From assembly GCA_944989445.1 (NCBI GenBank), contig CALYLW010000042.1, forward strand, positions 372,001 to 436,000: a stretch of 64,000 nucleotides of DNA. Reading direction: 5' to 3'. Shown here one piece after another: positions 58,233-64,000 of the stretch. How positions within the stretch are numbered: position 1 is the first letter of the stretch; the number at the start of each line of letters is the position of its first letter. The DNA comes from Ampullaceana balthica. Taxonomy: Eukaryota; Mollusca; Gastropoda; Lymnaeidae. A model generated the notes under the pieces. It searched no databases, was not told the DNA's origin, and was given only the letters and a program-made list of their open reading frames with translations. The position numbers were made by a program, and so were the translations under genes.

Positions 58233-58279
<47 letters not shown>
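58233..58279. repeat. GT microsatellite, about 23 repeats
   Basis: Uninterrupted alternating G and T. Confidence 0.97.
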
Positions 58280-58280
<1 letters not shown>

Positions 58281-58684
58281 ATTTGTTGGTAATAAACCAC
58301 AGTGATTATCCCACCAAAACTGTTATCATGTGTTTGCACCGTATTTTATCTTCGATATGATACTCATTAAGATGATGCCATTCGTGGCAACAGTGAACAT
58401 GGAGCCACATCTGTCTATCTATTGGCAATAGATAAGAATTATCATTCCCGCAGTCGGGGGTTACTAGAAGCTCGTGATTAAAAAATGATTGACCATGTAC
58501 AACTGCAATAATCTTCTTTATCAATGTAATAGCACTACATTACATTTTCGATTTCGTCCTTGAAACAAAAAAAAACCTTTCAAGGTTTCACTGTAACTAA
58601 AAACTAAACTCAAATGCTGCATTATGTTAGCCGGAACTATACCAGAATATGCACCTTCTGTATGAGACCCATGTACCAAAGAAA

Positions 58685-58745
58685 CATCCTCGTTTTCCCG
58701 TCAGGCATTGGGGCGTTGAATGTGTTGCCTGAACAAACCAGGAAG
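58685..58745 (+). mobile_element. Short LINE fragment
   Basis: 'cgttttcccgtcaggcattg' to 'ttgcctgaacaaaccagga' parallels the complement of 60255-60305. Confidence 0.55.
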
Positions 58746-60124
58746 AACAAAACACTATATATATATATATAACTAGAAATGTACCCGCGCTTTTACAGCG
58801 GGAGTGTACCGCCCTATAAGGTTTAATACGTAGTTAAAAATATGCCAAAAATCATATGTTAAGTATATATGTGTATGCGACGATTTAAGTTCGGCCTTCT
58901 TGTTATAATATAAGTAAATGTTGTGCTTACTCTTTGGAATGCAACTTTCAGTTGTTCAGAAATATACTTATGAAAAATGTAATTCTCTAATTCTGAGACA
59001 ATTTTACATAATATAAGGAGAGCTTTGAAACGTAACAAACGAATTGAAAAGGGAATTAATTTAATTTAAAATCCTGCTAACAAACATTTCTCATTGCTAT
59101 AGACTCAACGTATCAAGATATTACATTCAGAATGAATCTCATGTAGTCTTTAATACGATGATAGAAATTAAATGAAGAAGGTAAAATGAATCAATTAAAA
59201 ACAAATTAAAATACATCAAACCTATTTTTACAATTGTTTTCCCTTTTATCACTTTCATCAAAACGGTCCTATTTACCGATGGATTCCAAAATCTTATATG
59301 TTGCTGTTTGACCAAGGGATTCAATTCTTTGTTGATTCCCGTTTTCAGATAAAACATTATATTTTGTAAATTATATCATTAAGCCCACTTTTTCTCTATC
59401 CAGGCTCCCTTTTTTTCCTGTTTTTTTCTCCTTGGAAATTGGATAATTTATTTGCCAAGTATATTTAAGATGGATCCATTCGCTAAAAAACGTATGTAAA
59501 ACGAAGATACACATTTTTTTTGGGGGGGGGGAATATTTTGGTATCCTGGAAAGAAAGGAGTGGACATATACAATTGTATTATTTATGAAATTTAAAGTTA
59601 GTTAACATGTTCGTGTTAACTTAAGTTTATTATAGATATATCCATCGATCCAGTAGTCAATGATTATACTGTAATAATTTAGCTGATATAGGAAAAGGTG
59701 ATTTTTACTCAATATTACTTTTAGTTCAGAGTTCAGTCGTGCTTAATTTTTTTTAGTATTAGTCTGAAAATTTACAAACTTTTATTCAAATGGAAAGTTG
59801 GACCATTAGTGAGAGGGGGCTTAGGTTTTTATTAGTATAGAAAAAGGACACTATGTGAAGGTGATCAAGAGAAATGAAAAAACAAATATTAAGAAAGTAT
59901 CTCATTCTTTATAAACTTGAAACACACTTTTTTAGAGTGGATATATTTTTATAATGCTATGTATATATATCAGGAATTTTTAAAAATATTATTAAGAAAA
60001 AAAAAGCCTTCAAATTCTAATGTTCTTTACTAATGAGTTGGTTTAAGTTTAAGTTAGAGAAATTTTTTTTTCGCATGAAACTCACTGACAATTCTAAGAG
60101 TACTAAATAAAGTTAACTGCCAGT
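58746..60124. other. No gene seen
   Basis: AT-rich. 58770-58815 ('actagaaatgtacccgcgct', then an inverted 'cccgcgcttttacagcggg' hairpin) resembles the start of an abundant invertebrate repeat. A 72-codon minus-strand frame at 59139-59357 has no motif. Confidence 0.45.
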
Positions 60125-60272
60125 TATCTTATCTTATCTTATCTTATCTGTTTACAGACGCTCCTTCTATACAGAAGATTATTGCGTCCTACGCTTATCT
60201 ATGGTTTGTGTTTAGTCCTGCATTTTTATTAGAGATTTAAATGTTGATAAAGTGTTGGTTTTCCTGGATTCT

Positions 60273-61646
60273 TCAGGCAACCCATTCCACGCCCGAATTC
60301 CGGACGGGAAGAAGGAAAACTTTGTATGTGTTTGTTCTTGCATACGGAATAAGAAAGGTGTTTTTATCCTTATGTCTATCTGAGGGTTGTATTAAGTTAT
60401 CTTTGTGTTGTATTTCTAAATTAGAATTAATTGCTTTATGTATGATTACTACTTTGCTCTTGGTTCTTCTATCCTCTAGTGTTTCAAGGTTTAATGATTT
60501 AACTAATGGTGTTATTCTTGTCAGTTTCGAATATTCTCCAGTAATGAATCTGGCAGCTCTTTTTTGAATTTGTTCTAGTTTATCAATGTTTTCTTTGGTG
60601 GATGGGTCCCATACAGAAGATGCATATTCTAGTACAGGTCTCACCAAAGTGAGGTAGCATTTTAGTTTTATATCTCTATTACATTTGTTAAAGTTTCTTT
60701 TTATAAAGCCTAAGGTTTTGTTTGATTTTTTAATAACTTCATTGACATGGGGATTCCATGATAGTTTCTCATTTATTAAGACTCCTAAGTATTTTGCATC
60801 TTTAGTTTGGGTCAGTTCTTTTCCATGAATGTAATATTTTGAATTTATTTGTTTCTTTTTCTTTGTTACTCTTAACAGTTGACACTTTTCTGGGTGGAAA
60901 GACATACTCCAGTTAGTTTCCCATTTTATCAATTCATCTAAGTCTTTTTGTAAAATTTTGCTATCTTGTTCTGATTTAATTGTTCTATAGATTATACAAT
61001 CATCAGCAAATAACCTAACTTTTGTACCTGTTGAGATGTTGTTGGGTAAATCATTTATATAAATTAAAAAGAGTAAGGGACCTAGCACAGTTCCTTGTGG
61101 AACTCCTGAGTTAACCTTTATTGGTGCAGATTTAGATCCATTAATTATTACAGTTTGCTCCCTGCCCAAAAGGAAGTCTTGGATCCAGTGATGTAAGGAA
61201 CCTGAGATTCCAAAGTAGTTAAGTTTTTTAAGTAAACTAAGGTGGTGAACTTTGTCAAATGCTTTTGAGAAGTCTAGTAATATTGTGTCTATTTGATCAT
61301 TTTTGTCTAAGCCTTTTGATAGTTCATCTATTAAACCTATTAATTGTGTTTCACATGATCTGTTTTTTCTAAAGCCGTGTTGATGTGGGCATAGGGCATT
61401 ATATTTGTCAAGGTGGTTAACTATTCTACTATATATTATGTGTTCTAGTAATTTACAGGTGATACTAGTAAGTGATACAGGCCTGTAATTACCAGGGTCT
61501 GATTTATCCCCTTTCTTAAAGAGTGGAGTTACGTTAGCTAATTTCCAATCCTGGGGCACTTTACCCTGGTTTAGAGAGGCTTGAAAGAGAACTACAAGGA
61601 TTGGGGACAGTTCATTGCTTAGTTCTTTTAATAACCTTGCAGGCAA
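60273..61646 (-). CDS. LINE reverse transcriptase domain (frame open, upstream part broken)
   Basis: This 457-codon frame encodes most of the reverse transcriptase that copies the element's RNA into DNA at the nicked target. Motifs in order: 'GNYRPVSLTS' near residue 52, 'GFRKNRSCETQL' near 91, motif A LDFSKAFDKVHH at about 124-135, GVPQGTVLGPLLFLIYINDL at 181-200, the catalytic FADD at 213-216, and 'YLGVLINEKLSWNPH' at 286-300. The C-terminal 'KRAARF' and 'LEDRR' segments are typical of jockey/CR1-group elements. The stop at 60273 is a natural C-terminus, since other fragments end at the same point. The first ATG is internal: coding continues upstream in another frame across a GGG run at 61654-61656 that appears to hold one extra base. 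Catalytic residues look intact, but the protein as a whole cannot be made from this copy. Confidence 0.85.
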   Translation of the reverse strand: MPARLLKELSNELSPILVVLFQASLNQGKVPQDWKLANVTPLFKKGDKSDPGNYRPVSLTSITCKLLEHIIYSRIVNHLDKYNALCPHQHGFRKNRSCETQLIGLIDELSKGLDKNDQIDTILLDFSKAFDKVHHLSLLKKLNYFGISGSLHHWIQDFLLGREQTVIINGSKSAPIKVNSGVPQGTVLGPLLFLIYINDLPNNISTGTKVRLFADDCIIYRTIKSEQDSKILQKDLDELIKWETNWSMSFHPEKCQLLRVTKKKKQINSKYYIHGKELTQTKDAKYLGVLINEKLSWNPHVNEVIKKSNKTLGFIKRNFNKCNRDIKLKCYLTLVRPVLEYASSVWDPSTKENIDKLEQIQKRAARFITGEYSKLTRITPLVKSLNLETLEDRRTKSKVVIIHKAINSNLEIQHKDNLIQPSDRHKDKNTFLIPYARTNTYKVFLLPVRNSGVEWVA

Positions 61647-61647
61647 T

Positions 61648-61836
61648 TCATCTGGGTCCAGTAGCTTTGTTTATTTTTAAGTTTTTTAGGAGTGAATGTA
61701 TACCTATCTCATCTACAGTTATGTTACCTATTTCCTCCATTTTATTTAAATTTATTAAAACTTCCTTGTCGCCTGAGGCAGAGAAAAGATGATGCAAAAT
61801 ATGTGTTAAGGATATTAGCTTTAGTCTCATTATCAT
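61648..61836 (-). pseudogene. LINE segment just before the RT frame, frame-shifted
   Basis: A 62-codon frame includes 'EIGIHSLLKNLKINKATGP', the conserved lead-in to the reverse transcriptase ('L..LK.NKA.GPD'). It stops immediately after GP because of the one-base change at 61654-61656, where the 457-codon frame takes over. Confidence 0.75.
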
Positions 61837-62160
61837 TATAGGTTTTATTATTTGAGCCTTTTAGTGTGGCTATTCCTGTAGGTTCCATTTTTTTAGATTT
61901 GATAAAGGACCATAAGTTTTTATTGTTATCTTTAGTAAATTAAATTGTTTATATATTCATTTTGGAGGTTTCGACTAAGTTTTTGTGTCAAGTGTTTAAT
62001 CTTTAAGTACTTTTTGTGTATCCTTTTTGAATTGGTAGCCTTAAATTTCTTAAATAAGTTCTCTTTTTGTTTGCATAGCTTTTTTAATTTAAAATTGAAC
62101 CAGCATTTGTTAATTTTATTTGATGTTAGTTTTGTTGGAACATTCTCATCCATAATAGTT
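61837..62160 (-). pseudogene. LINE linker between endonuclease and RT
   Basis: The 73-codon frame at 61932-62153 is Lys/Asn-rich ('KLCKQKENLFKKFKATNSKR'), as is usual for the region between the two enzymatic domains, and continues in other frames on both sides. Antisense Phe/Leu-rich frames on the plus strand (61945-62343) are shadows. Confidence 0.65.
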
Positions 62161-62329
62161 TTTAGATTTGTTTTTATATCTTTCCAAATTTCTTCTACTG
62201 GGCTATTTGTATTAAATTTACTTAGGAAATTTTGTTGGAAGTTAGCCGCTGATTGGTGTAGTTTTATAGAATTACATTTATTCCAAAGATATATTATTCT
62301 TCTAGGTATCTTATTAATTTTAGTTTTTT

Positions 62330-62660
62330 TATTGTATTTGTGACCCTAACAATATCATGGTCGGACAGTCCAGGAATTATTTTATAGTCTAACACTAGTC
62401 CTGGTCTATTTGTTAGGAATAAATCTAGTGTTTTATTTTTCCTTGTTGTTTTTTTACTATCTGTTCTAGGTTTAAGTTGTTTATAGTATTTATAAAGTGA
62501 TCGTTAATGTCTTAGTTATTAGTTTGATGGTTATCAATTGTATAGTTTTTTCCAATTGATATCTGGAAGATTGAAGTCCCCCATAATCCAAATTGTAGAA
62601 TTTTTATGATTTTATTTTATGAAATTTAATTAACTACAAAGATTCTTCATGTATTCTAGG
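62330..62660 (-). pseudogene. LINE endonuclease C-terminal half, frame-broken
   Basis: Reading leftwards: YRPPN at about 62672-62658, 'GDFNLPDINW' at about 62590-62555 and 'LSDHDIV' at about 62371-62351, the standard order of apurinic-endonuclease motifs. The SDHD motif carries catalytic Asp/His. Stops lie between the blocks. Confidence 0.75.
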
Positions 62661-62675
62661 TTTGTATTCGGTGGT

Positions 62676-63302
62676 CTATATATACTGCCTACAATAAGTG
62701 ATGTTGAGTTTGGTGTAACTATTTTTTTTTAAAGACTCTATATTACAATTTGATTGTGTAGTAATTTCTTCAGCTATGATATTTGATTTGATTGCAAGCA
62801 GCACTCCTCCATAATTGTCTGGTCTATCTTTTCTAAAAATATTATAATTGTTAAATATTTCTGAGTTATATATGTTGGGGTTCAAACAAGTTTCAGAGCC
62901 AGCAATTATGTCTGGTTCTTCTGTTTTTATAAGTAGCTCTAAATCTGGAATTTTATTTTTGATACTTTGGAAATTAATTATTAGTGTCTTGAGAATGTTT
63001 TGATTATCAGTATTATTGGATATTTTATGGTTATTTCTATGGGTTTTGGTGGCAGGTTTCATTTTATCTAGTGGGTTATTTATAATAGGATTAGCCAAAA
63101 CACTGTAAGAGTTTGTGGTGATCAGGTTCCTATAGTTAAACAAATCTGAACTGATTTGGGGCAACCCACAATGTATGCAGTGCCAAGAAGCATATTTATT
63201 TCCTAGGCCTATTGCTATGTGCTTTGGTGTGTTGGTATGCAGGCATACTGTGTGGTACCATTCATTGCAGGTGACACACCTTATTTTAAAAATAAATTCC
63301 AT
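62676..63302 (-). pseudogene. LINE PHD-like finger and endonuclease N-terminal half
   Basis: This 208-codon frame starts with part of a PHD-like finger (Cys9, Cys12, His17, Cys20, Cys42, Cys45: 'CVTCNEWYHTVCL' then 'WHCIHCG'). The first zinc-ligand pairs expected in full-length relatives are missing. A polar linker follows, then the endonuclease N-terminus with 'NFQSIKNK' (Asn ligand) near residue 109 and 'GSETCL' (catalytic Glu) near 136, and 'YGGVLLAIKSN'. The frame leaves register at an A/T run near 62722-62731, so the last ~15 residues are out of frame. The endonuclease would nick the target DNA to prime reverse transcription. Confidence 0.78.
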
Positions 63303-63350
63303 TCATCTTGTGACAAATGCAATGAAATAGTTTTAACCCATCTATAATAT

Positions 63351-63837
63351 AAGAAAGTGCTCGTATAAAAGTCCCCTGCTTTTTACCGCAAAGCCAAACC
63401 AAAATTAAATATGAATGTTATTATAAATAAAATAACACAGCTCAATTTAAGATGTGTAAACGAAAATGTGCGCACCATAATTTGAAAATTAAAGATTTTT
63501 TGAAAGCGCACCGCTCAAAATAAAGTATTGGAAAAAAATACCGCATCAAAATGAACTCGTTTTGAATGTCCGCATGAAGATGTTCAATATGGAAATGAGA
63601 TTTAATATTTCTCTCTTTGTCTCAATATTTTTTGATGCTTTAATTGATGGCTTCCGGGCAAAAGGGACAATTACAAAAAATATACTTAAACCATCTGCAG
63701 GTAAAAAGGAACCGTCCTGCCAAATTTGTTCCCCGTCCGTCATTTGGTTTTTCCGTGATTGTGGAACTTACAGTCGAAAAGTGAAACATACTAACATACC
63801 CACATACAAACATACAAACACCAACTGAGCTTTATAT
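63351..63837 (-). repeat. Dispersed repeat DNA, 'GCGGAC' module variant
   Basis: 'gcatcaaaatgaactcgttt' followed by 'tgaatgtccgcatgaagat' is a diverged copy of the module at 55065-55110, and 'tgtgcgcaccataatttg' recalls 3000-3030. No gene. The 88-codon plus-strand frame at 63562-63828 is unsupported. Confidence 0.5.
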
Positions 63838-63838
63838 A

Positions 63839-63898
<60 letters not shown>
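63838..63898. repeat. AT microsatellite, about 29 repeats
   Basis: Uninterrupted alternating A and T for about 58 bp. Confidence 0.97.
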
Positions 63899-63900
<2 letters not shown>

Positions 63901-64000
63901 ATATGATAAATCTAATTCGATACAATCTTTCTACTACGGAGGCAATCCACCAGAGGTCTCATCAAGTGGTCAACAAAAAGCTTTTGATGGACTCGCCACA
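63899..64000. other. Window edge, nothing recognised
   Basis: About 100 bp of ordinary composition. Confidence 0.4.

Larger units (their letters stand above)
60125..63350 (-). mobile_element. Non-LTR retrotransposon (jockey superfamily, CR1/jockey-like), nearly full length
   Basis: On the minus strand the order is PHD-like finger, apurinic-type endonuclease, linker, reverse transcriptase, 3' region and a terminal (GATAA)n-type microsatellite (complement of 60128-60150). The reverse-transcriptase frame is open for 457 codons, while the upstream part is broken by several frameshifts. Six other 3' fragments of the family lie in this window (21248, 42690/44815, 48846, 54400, 57282, 58685). The 5' end near 63350 appears truncated, because the first cysteines expected of the PHD-like finger are missing. 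No clear target duplication was found. Confidence 0.88.

Noticed and set aside
61945..62343. 132-codon hydrophobic plus-strand frame
   Set aside because: Antisense of the Lys/Asn-rich LINE linker.

Overview
The window reads as non-coding DNA from an animal, most likely a mollusc and probably a gastropod. It is AT-rich, with no operons and no intact host gene that I can recognise. It holds a jockey-superfamily LINE whose 3' tail is a GATAA-type microsatellite, a type I associate from memory with gastropod genomes, plus many hAT-type miniature elements and an exceptional load of minisatellites. The species assignment is inference from repeat style only. I found no rRNA, no functional tRNA gene, no CRISPR array and no bacterial feature.

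Layout. 0-6 kb: a 13-bp array, a 36-bp array, a G-rich tract and a tandem block of ~520-bp units bounded by inverted repeats. 6-13 kb: miniature elements (7.5-9.3 kb), a tRNA-like SINE and arrays of 21, 42, 18 and 16 bp. 13-18 kb: mostly featureless, with a weak decayed coding-like stretch and one arm of a long-range inverted repeat. 18.5-20.7 kb: a 2,182-bp pogo/Tc1-mariner-like element carrying a decayed transposase C-terminus with a PHD finger. 23.8-27.0 kb: hAT copy A with two levels of nested miniature elements. 27.3-30.6 kb: old repeats broken by miniature elements and TA microsatellites. 31.7-32.2 kb: the second arm of the inverted repeat. 32.3-36.4 kb: arrays of 80, 43 and 43 bp. 39-42.4 kb: arrays of 21, 29, 17 and 20 bp. 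42.7-44.8 kb: hAT copy B, inserted into a LINE 3' tail. 45.2-48.1 kb: 37-, 48- and 71-bp satellites, with a 781-bp higher-order repeat. 49.4-51.3 kb: 41- and 32-bp arrays. 52.7-54.3 kb: a larger relative of the inner miniature element. 55-58.3 kb: arrays of 21, 12, 19 and 23 bp and a GT microsatellite. 60.1-63.35 kb: the LINE, on the minus strand, with several frameshifts.

The only coding-type sequences I can support are transposon proteins, all decayed or truncated except one long open reverse-transcriptase frame. Most open frames elsewhere come from tandem repeats whose unit has no stop codon. The strongest signals are structural: nested insertions with readable target-site duplications, an insertion whose empty site survives next to it, a higher-order satellite, and two adjoining but unrelated arrays that share a 43-bp period.
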